Shown: positions 8,406 to 16,969, numbered from the stretch's first letter. The stretch: 64,000 bases of DNA from Deltaproteobacteria bacterium (GCA_018433085.1 JAHDRW010000008.1:266453-330452), one strand, 5' to 3'. Notes: generated by a model from the letters alone, not told the origin. Made by a program: numbers and translations.

Positions 8406-8939
8406 ATGGCAGTCTACGCATTCAACGGTAAAACACCGGTTATCGGCGAGGGAACATGGATAGCCCCCAGTGCGTACATCATCGGGGACGTAAGGATCGG
8501 AAGCCGGTGCTGGATAGGCCCCGGGGCGGTGATCAGGGGGGATTTCGGGGCCATCGCCATCGGTGACGAGACCGCCGTGGAGGACGGGGTTGTCATCCAT
8601 ACCCCTGCAACGATAAGTATCGGAAGGGCCGTCACCATCGGACACCTGGCCCTGGTACACGGGAGCCGGGTGGGCGATTATACCGTGGTGGGCATGCATT
8701 CCACCCTGGGAGACAACTCCGTGGTGGGAGACTGGTGCATTGTGGCGGAGCATTCACTGGTAAAGAAGAATCAGGTGGTCCCATCCAGCAAGCTCTACGC
8801 GGGCGCACCTGCCGTGGAGAAGGGGGATATCACGCAGGAGTACCGGGAGATCATGCTCTTGGGCAAGCAGATGTACGTCGATCTGGCCGCCCGGTACCGG
8901 TCATCCCTCACCCTCCTGGATCACCCCGGCGGGGACTGA
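8406..8939 (+). CDS. Gamma-carbonic-anhydrase-family hexapeptide-repeat protein
   Basis: 177 residues, nearly all left-handed beta-helix hexapeptide repeats (IGDVRIG, IGPGAVI, IGRAVTIG). Three His residues, H65, H80 and H85, occupy the zinc-ligand positions of gamma-carbonic anhydrases, with the five-residue spacing between the last two. Start at 8406 follows AAGGGAGGAGTT. It is 46 nt after etfA and likely in the same operon. Family members include CamH-type carbonic anhydrases and PaaY-like proteins that hydrolyse stalled CoA thioesters. Given the acyl-CoA setting a PaaY-like housekeeping role is possible, but the sequence does not decide. Confidence 0.85.
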   Translation: MAVYAFNGKTPVIGEGTWIAPSAYIIGDVRIGSRCWIGPGAVIRGDFGAIAIGDETAVEDGVVIHTPATISIGRAVTIGHLALVHGSRVGDYTVVGMHSTLGDNSVVGDWCIVAEHSLVKKNQVVPSSKLYAGAPAVEKGDITQEYREIMLLGKQMYVDLAARYRSSLTLLDHPGGD

Positions 8940-9032
8940 TTTCGGACATTGGCCGGCTCCCGACCCAGGAACACGAACGCAAGATGCCGAGAAAACCCGG
9001 TCCTGTAGGCAGCTTCAGGGATGCCTTATCCC

Positions 9033-9629
9033 CTATCTGATCCTCTCCAGCTCCTGGATAATCTCCTCGAGAGGGGGCCTGGTGTTGATGCTGTGCAGGC
9101 CGATGTAGCGTATCCTGCCCTTCTTGTCCACGATGAGGATCGTGCGGTCGGCTGTCCCGTCGGAACGCAGCACCCCGTACATCCGTGCCACCTCCCCATG
9201 GGGCCAGAAGTCGGAGAGAACCGGGAACCACACCCCGTTCATCTGCGAGGTCCATGCGTACAGAGAGGGGATATTGTCCGTGCTGATACCCAGAACCATG
9301 GCCTCGTTCTTCTTGAAAACATCCTGGGCAAGAGCATACCCGGGCCACTGGTCGGAGCACACGGGTGTCCACGCAGCCGGGATAAAGGAGATGACCACAT
9401 TGTTCTTTCCTTTGTAGTCGGACAGGGAAACCTTCTTGCCCGATATGGACCTCAGGGTGAAATCGGGAGCCTGCTCGCCGACCCGCACCTTCAATTTGCT
9501 GTCGGTTGCCTTGAGCGGACCGTTGTCATAGATCATACCCTTGAACGACTCTGATACGGCATGCGCAGCAGTCCCCGCCAGCACAGCGAATACCAGCCCA
9601 AGAAAGGCTGCCCGGATCGTCCTCTTCAT
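9033..9629 (-). CDS. Exported 1-Cys peroxiredoxin (AhpC/TSA family)
   Basis: 198 residues. Residues 1-24 form a Sec signal peptide ending AHA. The AhpC/TSA domain starts about residue 48 with the peroxidatic Cys91 in TPVC, preceded by a PAAW segment. No other Cys is present, so it is 1-Cys and needs an external thiol reductant. Its start codon overlaps the stop of the upstream CxxC-protein gene (ATGA-type), implying tight co-expression and suggesting that protein, or the CcdA/TlpA set nearby, as reductant. Reduces peroxides in the periplasm. Confidence 0.85.
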   Translation of the reverse strand: MKRTIRAAFLGLVFAVLAGTAAHAVSESFKGMIYDNGPLKATDSKLKVRVGEQAPDFTLRSISGKKVSLSDYKGKNNVVISFIPAAWTPVCSDQWPGYALAQDVFKKNEAMVLGISTDNIPSLYAWTSQMNGVWFPVLSDFWPHGEVARMYGVLRSDGTADRTILIVDKKGRIRYIGLHSINTRPPLEEIIQELERIR

Positions 9630-10222
9630 GAATTTCCTCCTCGCTGGATACCCGATTCTTCCACGATCATATCAAGAAACGCTTCGGCATCGGAAAAAGC
9701 ACCGGATTCCGAATAAAAAATTTCCCGGATCGAACCGTCCTTCATCTTGAGCCCGAAGTAGTGAGGTGTGTATATTCCGCTGAGCGTGCCTACCACCGCG
9801 GAGCCCCTGTCATCGAACAACGGGAAGGGAGGATCATATTTCTCTCTGAATAATCCCACCTCATACGGGGAGTTCCCGATCCCGATTCCAATCATTTTTA
9901 TCTTATTCCTGAACTCTTCCCTGCTGTCAAGTGCATGGTAGAGCTTGTTGGCGTCGGGGGCATGTCGCTGACAATGGGGGCAGTACATGCTGAAGACCTC
10001 CACGATGAGAACCTCCGCTTCGATCCGCCCCAGGGAAATCTTTTCCGGTGCGTCCTTCAGCCCCAGGTATTGCCTTTCACCTGCATCTTCGGGTGCATAC
10101 AGGCTGAGACTGTTCAATGCACGCAAATGCTCTTCCCGGGGGTCCTGTGCACCAAGGGGGAGAGCGGTAAAAAAGAAAAGAAATAACAGCATCCCCAGAC
10201 CAGCCGTGAATGTGCGGCTCAT
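9626..10222 (-). CDS. Exported thioredoxin-fold protein with CPHC motif
   Basis: 198 residues. A signal peptide ends near residue 25 (PLGAQ). A thioredoxin-like domain follows with CPHC at 81-84, the motif typical of DsbA-like oxidases and some TlpA/peroxiredoxin-like proteins. The later TPHYFG corresponds to the cis-Pro loop. It overlaps the peroxiredoxin gene by 4 nt. It could be a periplasmic thiol oxidoreductase feeding that enzyme; the substrate is unknown. Confidence 0.78.
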   Translation of the reverse strand: MSRTFTAGLGMLLFLFFFTALPLGAQDPREEHLRALNSLSLYAPEDAGERQYLGLKDAPEKISLGRIEAEVLIVEVFSMYCPHCQRHAPDANKLYHALDSREEFRNKIKMIGIGIGNSPYEVGLFREKYDPPFPLFDDRGSAVVGTLSGIYTPHYFGLKMKDGSIREIFYSESGAFSDAEAFLDMIVEESGIQRGGNS

Positions 10223-10258
10223 AGCGCATCTCCTTTTCGCTTCCGCCCGTAGTGAGGG

Positions 10259-10292
10259 AGCCCCTGGGGGGCAGCTCTGCTCCCCAGGGGCT
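10259..10292 (-). terminator. Strong stem-loop between rubrerythrin and the thiol genes
   Basis: Perfect 11-bp arms AGCCCCTGGGG (10259-10269) and CCCCAGGGGCT (10282-10292) with a 12-nt loop, 27 nt after the rubrerythrin stop. There is no U-tract on either strand, so it may be a Rho-assisted terminator or an mRNA-stabilising hairpin. Confidence 0.45.
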
Positions 10293-10318
10293 GTCCGGCC
10301 GGAAAAGCCGGTACTTCT

Positions 10319-10894
10319 TTACCAGTTTTCGCCCAGCAGCTCGAAGTAGTCCCTGGGATGGGCACACGCGGGACAGGCCGCCGGCGCTTCGGCCCCCATA
10401 TGGAGATACCCGCAGTTCCGGCATCTCCACACCACCTCGGAGTCTCTCGCGAATACGCGGCCCGCTTCGATGTTTGCCGCCAGATCCAGATAGCGCTTCT
10501 CGTGCTGTCTTTCCGCCACGGATACCGCCTCCCACACCCGGGCGATGGCCTCGAAGCCTTCCTCGCGGGCCACCTGGGCAAAACCCGGATACATGGTGGT
10601 ATGCTCGTGATTCTCACCTGCAGCCGCTTCTTTCAGATTCTCCAGCGTGGTGCCGATGACCCCTGCCGGGAAGCTTGCCCGGACCTCCACCTCTCCACCT
10701 TCGAGAAACTTGAAGAACCGTTTTGCATGCTCCTTTTCCTGATTCGCGGTCTCCTCGAAAATGTCCGCGATCTGGACATAGCCTTCCTTGCGGGCCTGAC
10801 TTGCAAAATAGTTGTAGCGGTTACGTGCCTGAGACTCGCCCGCAAAGGAAACGAGCAGGTTTTTCTCTGTCTGGGTTCCCGTCAATTTTCCCAT
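10319..10894 (-). CDS. rbr: Rubrerythrin
   Basis: 191 residues. N-terminal ferritin-like four-helix domain (1-140) with di-iron Glu motifs ESQARNRY, EKEHAKRF and AERQHEKRY, then a rubredoxin-like domain with C158, C161, C174 and C177. It reduces H2O2 to water in anaerobes using rubredoxin or NADH-linked donors. It lies 46 nt after the broken perR and probably shares its promoter, the usual perR-rbr arrangement. Length and spacing are normal, so the gene itself looks intact. Confidence 0.95.
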   Translation of the reverse strand: MGKLTGTQTEKNLLVSFAGESQARNRYNYFASQARKEGYVQIADIFEETANQEKEHAKRFFKFLEGGEVEVRASFPAGVIGTTLENLKEAAAGENHEHTTMYPGFAQVAREEGFEAIARVWEAVSVAERQHEKRYLDLAANIEAGRVFARDSEVVWRCRNCGYLHMGAEAPAACPACAHPRDYFELLGENW

Positions 10895-10940
10895 AAATCT
10901 CCTCTCATTTTTCTCTTATTTGTTTTGGTGTTACGTTTTT

Positions 10941-11229
10941 CTAAGAAGCCCTCTCCGCGTCCCTGGAGCTGCACTCCGGGCAAATACCGGAGAGATCCAG
11001 GGGAAAGCCCGTTACTTGATAGCCCCTCTTCAGGCCGGCTTCCGAGAGGAGGTACCCCAACGCCGTCTCGACCCTCAAGGAAACGTCGTCGATCCTTCCG
11101 CAGACCACGCACTTGATATGGTGATGGTTCTCCGTTTCTGCATCGAACCGCCCTAAGCCCGCGGTCCTTTCCCGGCTCGTCGAGGATGATCCGCCGCTGC
11201 TTCGTCAACCTGAGCCTTTTTTCGCACAT
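10941..11229 (-). pseudogene. perR: Broken PerR/Fur-family repressor gene (internal deletion and frame change)
   Basis: The minus strand starts at ATG 11229 behind GCGGAGGCACG and encodes MCEKRLRLTKQRRIILDE, a normal PerR N-terminus. The reading then jumps frame and continues as RTAGLGRFDAETENHHHIK, CVVCG, and finally CPEC near the end, which is the metal-binding C-terminal half of a Fur/PerR protein, stopping at 10941. About 50-60 residues, the rest of the winged helix, are missing between the halves, and the total (289 nt) is not a multiple of three. It should therefore make no DNA-binding repressor. A sequencing or assembly error is possible but must explain both the loss and the frame change. 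Confidence 0.8.
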
Positions 11230-11273
11230 CGTGCCTCCGCCTCGTCCGGACCCTGATTCCCTGCCGCTAAGAG

Positions 11274-11292
11274 GTAAATAATTATTATTATC
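11274..11292 (-). promoter_or_regulatory. Fur/PerR-like box
   Basis: The minus strand reads GATAATAATAATTATTTAC, 15 of 19 matches to the Fur consensus GATAATGATAATCATTATC. It lies about 45 nt upstream of the perR remnant start, where an autoregulatory operator would be expected. Confidence 0.55.
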
Positions 11293-11418
11293 AGGTAGCA
11301 AGAGACAGTCAAGAGCCCTGCTGAAAAACTTCCGGGGACATCACGGAAAACTGCGCGGCCACCTCCCCGCCTTTTTTCGGCAACGGCAGTGCTCCTGCAG
11401 AAGAAATGCCACTGAGGG

Positions 11419-11934
11419 TCATTTCCTGGCGAATTTTGCGAAACCTTCCGCCTTTCTGATAATGTTCCTTGCAAAAAACCGGGCATCCTCCAGGTCCGCG
11501 CTGTCCGGATGCGACTGCGCCGACCTCGCCTCCATGGCCCATGCCCGGTGCTCAGGCTTGTTCATCAGCTCGTCGATCACTTCCTGCTCGACCTCTCCCC
11601 TGCAGGTAAACGACCCGAGGACCTCGCCCTTGACCAGACCGATGGCGTTGCGAATGGCCTCTTTGGGCATCTGTCCTTCCGTCTGGGAACCGTGAGTGGA
11701 AAACAGGACGACCTTTGTCGAGGGCTGGATCTTTTTCAGAAAGTTCTGAGCAGGAACGGGCACACTGTGCGCGTGAACGGGAAACCCGCAGAAGATGAGA
11801 TCGTAGCCCCCCACGTCCTCAACCTCTTTCATGGATTTCAACTCTTTGTCATTCGTGTCCAAGGCCTGATGGATACTCTCTGCAACCTTTTTTGTATTGC
11901 CGGTCTTCGTGTAGTAGGCAACCAGAATCTTCAT
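11419..11934 (-). CDS. Flavodoxin-family protein
   Basis: 171 residues. Starts MKILVAYYTKTGNTKKVAE, with the FMN phosphate-binding loop TKTGNT at about 9-14. The second FMN loop region (FCGFPVHAHSVP) and a third segment (STHGSQ) follow. The ATG at 11934 is preceded by AAAGGAGAGGAG. Such small flavoproteins act as electron carriers or NAD(P)H-linked reductases in anaerobe stress responses. A Fur-like box lies in the gap between it and the divergent thioredoxin gene, so iron or peroxide control is plausible. Confidence 0.82.
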   Translation of the reverse strand: MKILVAYYTKTGNTKKVAESIHQALDTNDKELKSMKEVEDVGGYDLIFCGFPVHAHSVPVPAQNFLKKIQPSTKVVLFSTHGSQTEGQMPKEAIRNAIGLVKGEVLGSFTCRGEVEQEVIDELMNKPEHRAWAMEARSAQSHPDSADLEDARFFARNIIRKAEGFAKFARK

Positions 11935-12107
11935 AACGATCTCCTCTCCTTTGCTTTTTCTCTTTAGAGCCCTTAAGTGGACCCTGTTCATGATGATTTC
12001 TTTCCTTTTCCAAAACCGTCCAGGGGCCATTCTCCTTTTTCTCCGGTCTCTGCCTTAGACTGCGGCGTCACACTGAAAAAAACCGCATGGCAAATTGCGC
12101 CTGAATC

Positions 12108-12126
12108 TCTTATGATAATCAATATA
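12108..12126. promoter_or_regulatory. Fur-like box between flavodoxin and thioredoxin genes
   Basis: The 19 bases centred on TGATAATCA (12113-12121) match the Fur consensus at 14 of 19 positions, including all nine central ones. The site is in the divergent promoter region, 17 nt before the thioredoxin start codon. Confidence 0.45.
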
Positions 12127-12143
12127 CGGTTGGGGGTGGTACT

Positions 12144-12452
12144 TTGAAAGAGATCAATGATACAAATTTTGCTGAATTTTTAAGGCATCAGGTGTCGGTG
12201 CTGATTTTTTCCTCTCCCTGGTGCACATCGTGCAAAAAGATGTCGTCCTCCCTTGAAGGGCTCTCGCGCAAGCGCGAAGACCGGTTCTGCCTGGGGACCT
12301 GCGATATCAGCACCAATCCTTCGATCCCTTCCCGGATGCAGGTGTTCAGCGTGCCTACCGTGATCATCTTCAAGGACGGACATGAGGTTGAGCGCATTCA
12401 GGGCTCCCTCTCGGAGACGGCAATGGCAAAGGCCCTGGAAGGCCACCTATGA
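12144..12452 (+). CDS. Thioredoxin-like protein
   Basis: 102 residues with a thioredoxin fold: SSPWCTSCKK carrying C27 and C30, and the cis-Pro loop VPTV near residue 75. Starts at TTG 12144 behind GGGGGTGG. CTSC is not the classical CGPC, pointing to a specialised redox partner. Its stop overlaps the start of the ccdA gene by 4 nt, so it is most likely the cytoplasmic reductant feeding that membrane protein. Confidence 0.85.
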   Translation: MKEINDTNFAEFLRHQVSVLIFSSPWCTSCKKMSSSLEGLSRKREDRFCLGTCDISTNPSIPSRMQVFSVPTVIIFKDGHEVERIQGSLSETAMAKALEGHL

Positions 12453-13156
12453 ACGGGGATATCCTGGCGAGCTTCCAGGCATATCTATCCGGCACATCTC
12501 CCATGGCATATGTGGTCGCCTATGCCGCCGGTGTGCTGGTGAGCTTTACGCCCTGCATCTATCCGGTGATCCCGGTGACCGTGGCATACATCGCGTCCCA
12601 GAGCGCGGGCTCCAGGGCCAGGGGTTTTGTGCTCTCGCTGTTTTACGTCCTGGGGACATCCTTTACCTATACGATCCTGGGATATGTGGCAGCCGTGACC
12701 GGTCGGCTCTTCGGGCAGATCCAGACCAGCCCCTGGACGTATTTCGTGGTGGCGAACATCAGCATCCTGATGGGGCTTTCCATGCTCGGGGTTTTCACCC
12801 TGCCGATGCCCGGGTTTCTCACCCGGAGATCGGCACGGCCGGGGAGCGGCTTTATCGGTGCCTTTATCCTGGGCGCGACCGTGGGCCTTGTCCTGGGGCC
12901 GTGCTCGGCCCCGGTTCTCGGGGTGCTCCTGGGCTATGTGGCAGCGCAGCAGAACCCGATCTTCGGCACCAGCCTGCTGTTTGTCTTCGCCTTCGGCATG
13001 GGAACGATCCTGATCGTCCTGGGGACGTTCACCGGGCTTCTCGCCAATCTTCCCAGGGCGGGGGAGTGGATGGTGGTCATCCAGAAGGGCTTCGGCTGGG
13101 CGCTCATCGCCCTGGGCGAGTATTTCCTGATCACCGCAGGGCAGTTCATGATCTAA
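12449..13156 (+). CDS. ccdA: CcdA/DsbD-type thiol-electron transmembrane transporter
   Basis: 235 residues, mostly hydrophobic, about six membrane helices. The two functional Cys lie in TPCIYPVIP (about residue 32) and GPCSAPVLG (about residue 150), the hallmark pair of CcdA/DsbD. It carries reducing equivalents from cytoplasmic thioredoxin across the membrane. The thioredoxin gene overlaps its start, and a periplasmic TlpA-like lipoprotein follows 15 nt downstream, forming a complete three-component relay. Confidence 0.92.
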   Translation: MNGDILASFQAYLSGTSPMAYVVAYAAGVLVSFTPCIYPVIPVTVAYIASQSAGSRARGFVLSLFYVLGTSFTYTILGYVAAVTGRLFGQIQTSPWTYFVVANISILMGLSMLGVFTLPMPGFLTRRSARPGSGFIGAFILGATVGLVLGPCSAPVLGVLLGYVAAQQNPIFGTSLLFVFAFGMGTILIVLGTFTGLLANLPRAGEWMVVIQKGFGWALIALGEYFLITAGQFMI

Positions 13157-13171
13157 AACAGGAGTGTATCC

Positions 13172-13687
13172 ATGATGCGAAGAATACTGGCTTGTTCCAC
13201 GCTGCTGCTCATCGCGTTTCTCCCCATCGCCTCCTGCGACGAGGGAACGACCTCCCGGGAGAAACCCGGGGCAACCGCAGCCAACCTGGGCCAGGCGCCC
13301 GGGTTCAGCCTCCGGGACCTCTCCGGGAAAACCCTTCACCTCGAAGACTACCGTGGTAAGGTGGTGCTGGTGAACTTCACCACGACCTGGTGCCCCTACT
13401 GCAAGAAGGACATCCCGGATCTCAAGAGGTTGTACGGCCGCTACAAGGGCCGGAATTTCGAGATCCTGTCCGTCTACATCCAGGAGAGCCGGGAGAAGGT
13501 TTCGTCCTTTGCCGAGAAATACGAACTTCCCTATCCCGTGCTTCTGGACACCGAGGGGTTCGCATCCTCCCGCTACGGGGTCCGGGGTGTGCCCACCAAG
13601 GTGGTCATCGCCCCGGACGGAAACATTGTATGCTGGATGTGCGAGGACGTGGAAAAGGTCGTGGACGGGCTGCTCGGGCAGGGTTAG
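13172..13687 (+). CDS. TlpA/ResA-like thiol-disulfide lipoprotein
   Basis: 171 residues. The N-terminus is a lipoprotein signal with lipobox IASC (Cys22), followed by a short linker and a TlpA-type thioredoxin domain with CPYC at 74-77 and the cis-Pro loop GVPT near 145. Anchored outside the inner membrane, it would accept electrons from CcdA and reduce cytochrome c apoproteins or peroxiredoxins. The 3' end overlaps the convergent methionine synthase gene by 4 nt. Confidence 0.9.
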   Translation: MMRRILACSTLLLIAFLPIASCDEGTTSREKPGATAANLGQAPGFSLRDLSGKTLHLEDYRGKVVLVNFTTTWCPYCKKDIPDLKRLYGRYKGRNFEILSVYIQESREKVSSFAEKYELPYPVLLDTEGFASSRYGVRGVPTKVVIAPDGNIVCWMCEDVEKVVDGLLGQG

Positions 13688-16134
13688 TCCTTTTCTTGAG
13701 CCACCTGTCCGGTGAGGGTCTGAACCGCCTTGACCGCCTCCACGCCGTCCTTTGCATAGTAGGCTTCGATGGAATCCGCATAGGCCTTCGTCACCACGGC
13801 CCCGCCCACCAGAAAGGGGCATGAGAGCCCGGCTTCTCGGGCCTGCCGGATGATGTCCTTCATGCGCACCATGGTCGTGGTCATGAGCGCAGAGAGGCCC
13901 ACCACCTGGGGTTCATGCCGGATGATGGCGTCGATGATCTCCCGGTCCGGGACGTCCTTGCCCAGATCGATCACCTGGAACCCGTAGTTCTTCAGCATGA
14001 GCGAGACAATGTTCTTGCCGATGTCATGGATGTCGTCCTTGACGGTCGCAAGGATCACGGTGCCTTTCGCCACCGGGCATGCATCCGCGGCCTCGAGCAG
14101 CGGCTGAAGGTGTTCGAACCCGCCCTTCATGGCCTCTGCGCTCGCGATGAGCTGGGGCAGGAAATAGACCTTCCTCTCGTAGAGCTCCCCCACCTCCTGA
14201 ATGGCCGGGACCATGGCCGAGTCGACGAGTTGCTGGGGTGACACGCCTCCCGCTACGGCCTGGTCGATCAGGTCTCTGATCTCGTCCCGGGACCCGTCGA
14301 TCACGGCGTCGTATACCCTCTGGCCGGGCGATCGGTCTTTCTCCTGCTCCCGGACGGGTGCCTCCGGGCGTTTCGACTCCCCGCCCTTTCCCCCGGACGT
14401 GCCCGCATGCGCGATATACTCCCTGGCCTGGGGGTCGCGGTTCATGAGCACATCGGATGCACGCTTGACCTGCATGAACTCTTCACCCATGGGATTGGCG
14501 ATTGCCAGGCTGAGCCCGCAGGACGAGGCCATGGCCAGAAAAGCCGAATTTATCCACCTGCGCTCCGGCAGCCCGAAGGACACGTTTGACAGCCCCAGGA
14601 CGGTACGCACGCCGTATTCGTCCGAGCACCATCTGAGGGTGGCCAGCGTTTCCTTTGCCGCACCTGGATCGGCCGATACCGCCATGGTGAGCGCGTCCAC
14701 CACGATATCGTCTTTCGTGAATCCGTAGCCTTGAGCCCGTGCATGGATATCCCGGACGATCTTCTGGCGCTCCGGAGAGCTCCGGGGAAGCCTCTTCCCG
14801 GTCAGGGGAAGGAGGATGAACATGGCCCCGTAGCGGGCCGCGGTTTCCAGGAGCCTCTCAATCTTGTGCTCCTCGCCGGAGATGGAATTGATGAGCGCGC
14901 GGCCGGGATAGACCCGCAACGCCTTCTCGATGGCCCCCGGCACCGAGGAGTCGATACAGACCGGGGCGTCGGACGACACCGCCAGCGTCTTGACCACCTC
15001 TCTGAGGGTCTGTTCCTCGTCGATTCCGGGCATGCCCACGTTTACATCCAGCAGAGAGGCGCCTTTTCTGACCTGTTCCTGGGCGAATTTCTTGACCAGG
15101 GTCATCCGACCCGAGAGCAGCTCTTCCTGGAGATCCTTTTTGCCGGTGGGGTTGATGCGCTCTCCGATGATGAGAGGCGGGCCTTGCCGGTCCAGACACA
15201 CGGATCTGCGTGCGGAGCTCAACACCGCGGGCACGCCTTCCCTGATTTCCCCGGCCTTCAGGCTCTGGGCCTCTTCATGAAGCATGCGGATATGTTCCGG
15301 GGTGGTCCCGCAGCACCCTCCCAGAAACTTCACGCCCGCTGATGCGAACTCTTCAGCAAACCCCGCAAACTCCTCAGCGGACATGGGAAAGAAGGTTTCT
15401 CCCCCCCGAAGGACCGGCAGGCCCGCGTTGGGCTTGGCCACCAGAGGAACCTTCGCGTAGGGCGCCATTGCCCTGATCAGCGGGATCATCCCTTCAGGGC
15501 CCGTGGAGCAATTGCACCCTACCGCATCGGCCCCCAGCGCCTGGAGCGTGACGAGAGCCGAGACCGGGTCGGTGCCGTTCAATGTACGCCCGGCCGACTC
15601 ATAGGTCATGGTGACCATGGTGTAGGCGTCGGTCAGCTCCCGAACCGCGATCAGCGCGGCCCGGGCCTCCTGGATATCGACCACGGTCTCGATCACCAGG
15701 AGATCCACCCCTCCTTCCAGAAGGCTGCGGACCTGTTCCTTGTACGCGGCTACCGCATCCTCGAAGCCGAGGTCCCCGAAAGGCTCCACGAACCTTCCCG
15801 TGGATCCCATATCCCCGGCCACGAGGCAGGCCTCTCCCACCGCCTGCCGGGCCAGCCGGACCAGGTCCCTGTTGATCTGATAGACATCCTCCCCTGCCCC
15901 ATACTGGGCGAGCTTGTACCGGTTTGCCCCGAAGGTGGCCGCGTAGACGATATCCGCCCCAGCCTCCCGGTAGCCCCGGTGCACCGCCTTGATGCTCTCC
16001 GGGTTCTGCAGACACCACAGCTCCGGGCAGGCACCACCGGGCATGCCGCGGGCCTGCAGCTGGGTCCCGGTCGCCCCGTCCAGGATCACGAGCCGCGCTG
16101 TTTCCTTCCCCTCGATTCGCTCTTTGTTTTTCAC
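13684..16134 (-). CDS. metH: Cobalamin-dependent methionine synthase lacking reactivation domain
   Basis: 816 residues. Domains in order: homocysteine methyltransferase (about 1-290, zinc Cys in GCNCSTG and GGCCGTTPEH), pterin/methyltetrahydrofolate-binding TIM barrel (about 310-580), then B12 cap and Rossmann modules (about 625-816) with the cobalamin His motif DDIHDIG. E. coli MetH is about 1,230 residues; the missing C-terminal AdoMet-binding reactivation domain is encoded by the gene just upstream, which overlaps by 4 nt. A linker (about 590-620) is rich in Lys, Glu and Arg. Makes methionine from homocysteine and methyl-H4folate. Confidence 0.92.
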   Translation of the reverse strand: MKNKERIEGKETARLVILDGATGTQLQARGMPGGACPELWCLQNPESIKAVHRGYREAGADIVYAATFGANRYKLAQYGAGEDVYQINRDLVRLARQAVGEACLVAGDMGSTGRFVEPFGDLGFEDAVAAYKEQVRSLLEGGVDLLVIETVVDIQEARAALIAVRELTDAYTMVTMTYESAGRTLNGTDPVSALVTLQALGADAVGCNCSTGPEGMIPLIRAMAPYAKVPLVAKPNAGLPVLRGGETFFPMSAEEFAGFAEEFASAGVKFLGGCCGTTPEHIRMLHEEAQSLKAGEIREGVPAVLSSARRSVCLDRQGPPLIIGERINPTGKKDLQEELLSGRMTLVKKFAQEQVRKGASLLDVNVGMPGIDEEQTLREVVKTLAVSSDAPVCIDSSVPGAIEKALRVYPGRALINSISGEEHKIERLLETAARYGAMFILLPLTGKRLPRSSPERQKIVRDIHARAQGYGFTKDDIVVDALTMAVSADPGAAKETLATLRWCSDEYGVRTVLGLSNVSFGLPERRWINSAFLAMASSCGLSLAIANPMGEEFMQVKRASDVLMNRDPQAREYIAHAGTSGGKGGESKRPEAPVREQEKDRSPGQRVYDAVIDGSRDEIRDLIDQAVAGGVSPQQLVDSAMVPAIQEVGELYERKVYFLPQLIASAEAMKGGFEHLQPLLEAADACPVAKGTVILATVKDDIHDIGKNIVSLMLKNYGFQVIDLGKDVPDREIIDAIIRHEPQVVGLSALMTTTMVRMKDIIRQAREAGLSCPFLVGGAVVTKAYADSIEAYYAKDGVEAVKAVQTLTGQVAQEKD

Positions 16135-16820
16135 TGGCCCTTGCCTCCGTCTTCCAGCTTCACCTTCCTGATCCCCGCAATCGCCGTCACGGATTTTTCA
16201 GGCAGAAGAATACATGAATCGGTTATGTTCACACCGATTTCGCCCAGCCTCAGCCGCTCGTACATGATCCTCTGATTCTCCAGATCGAAATCCCCGTACC
16301 CTGCGGAGAAACGCCTGGGGGTCACCTCCAGGCCCTCCCGCCTCACCTGCTGACCGATGCAGGCGGATATCCAGTCCAGTGCGCTGTCGGTCATCTCGCT
16401 CGCCGCTGCATCGAGCACCACGGCCCGGGCAAGGTTTCCTCCTGCGGAGCACGAGCGGATCTCGTCCATGATCCGATCACCGGCCGTCGCCCCCATGAGG
16501 AGGACCTTGCGGGACTCGGAAAGCATCCGGGCAAGCCCTACACTCCTGAGCACATCCCCTGTCTCCAGCGCAATTTCACCATCCGGGCCCACGTCCGCCG
16601 GAAGGACGAGGGCGGAGCCCTTGAGCTCGACCATGCCGGCGGCATCTTCCAGAACAGCATCCATCTCCCGCCGCTGCCCGGGCCCGAACTGCGTGTGTGC
16701 CCTGCGATAACCCAGACGACGATAGACCGCATCGGCGGGCATATCCAGATGGATGGCGTGGAAAAAAACCGGATCTCTCACCATCTGCTCAGATCTAGTC
16801 AGAAATCGCTCAAGTTTCAA
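16131..16820 (-). CDS. Methionine synthase reactivation domain protein (split MetH)
   Basis: 229 residues matching the vitamin-B12-dependent methionine synthase activation domain. The key stretch is RRFSAGYGDFDLENQR followed by an ILLPEKSVTAIAG segment, the counterpart of the AdoMet-binding RxxPGY region of MetH, here altered to RRFSAGYGD. It would reductively methylate oxidised cob(II)alamin on MetH. The overlap with metH fixes its role. Intact start; length is normal for stand-alone forms. Confidence 0.85.
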   Translation of the reverse strand: MKLERFLTRSEQMVRDPVFFHAIHLDMPADAVYRRLGYRRAHTQFGPGQRREMDAVLEDAAGMVELKGSALVLPADVGPDGEIALETGDVLRSVGLARMLSESRKVLLMGATAGDRIMDEIRSCSAGGNLARAVVLDAAASEMTDSALDWISACIGQQVRREGLEVTPRRFSAGYGDFDLENQRIMYERLRLGEIGVNITDSCILLPEKSVTAIAGIRKVKLEDGGKGQ

Positions 16821-16969
16821 GCCATTCTTTTTTCCCGTGTGCCTTTTTTACTCAAGAACAGGACAACAAATTCCTTGCTCTCATTCCCGGTATCCCTGTA
16901 TCTATCGGGGGAGTTCCGGTAGGCAAATCACCGATGGAACAAGGAAAATATCTTGGTAACTTGCTTGTA

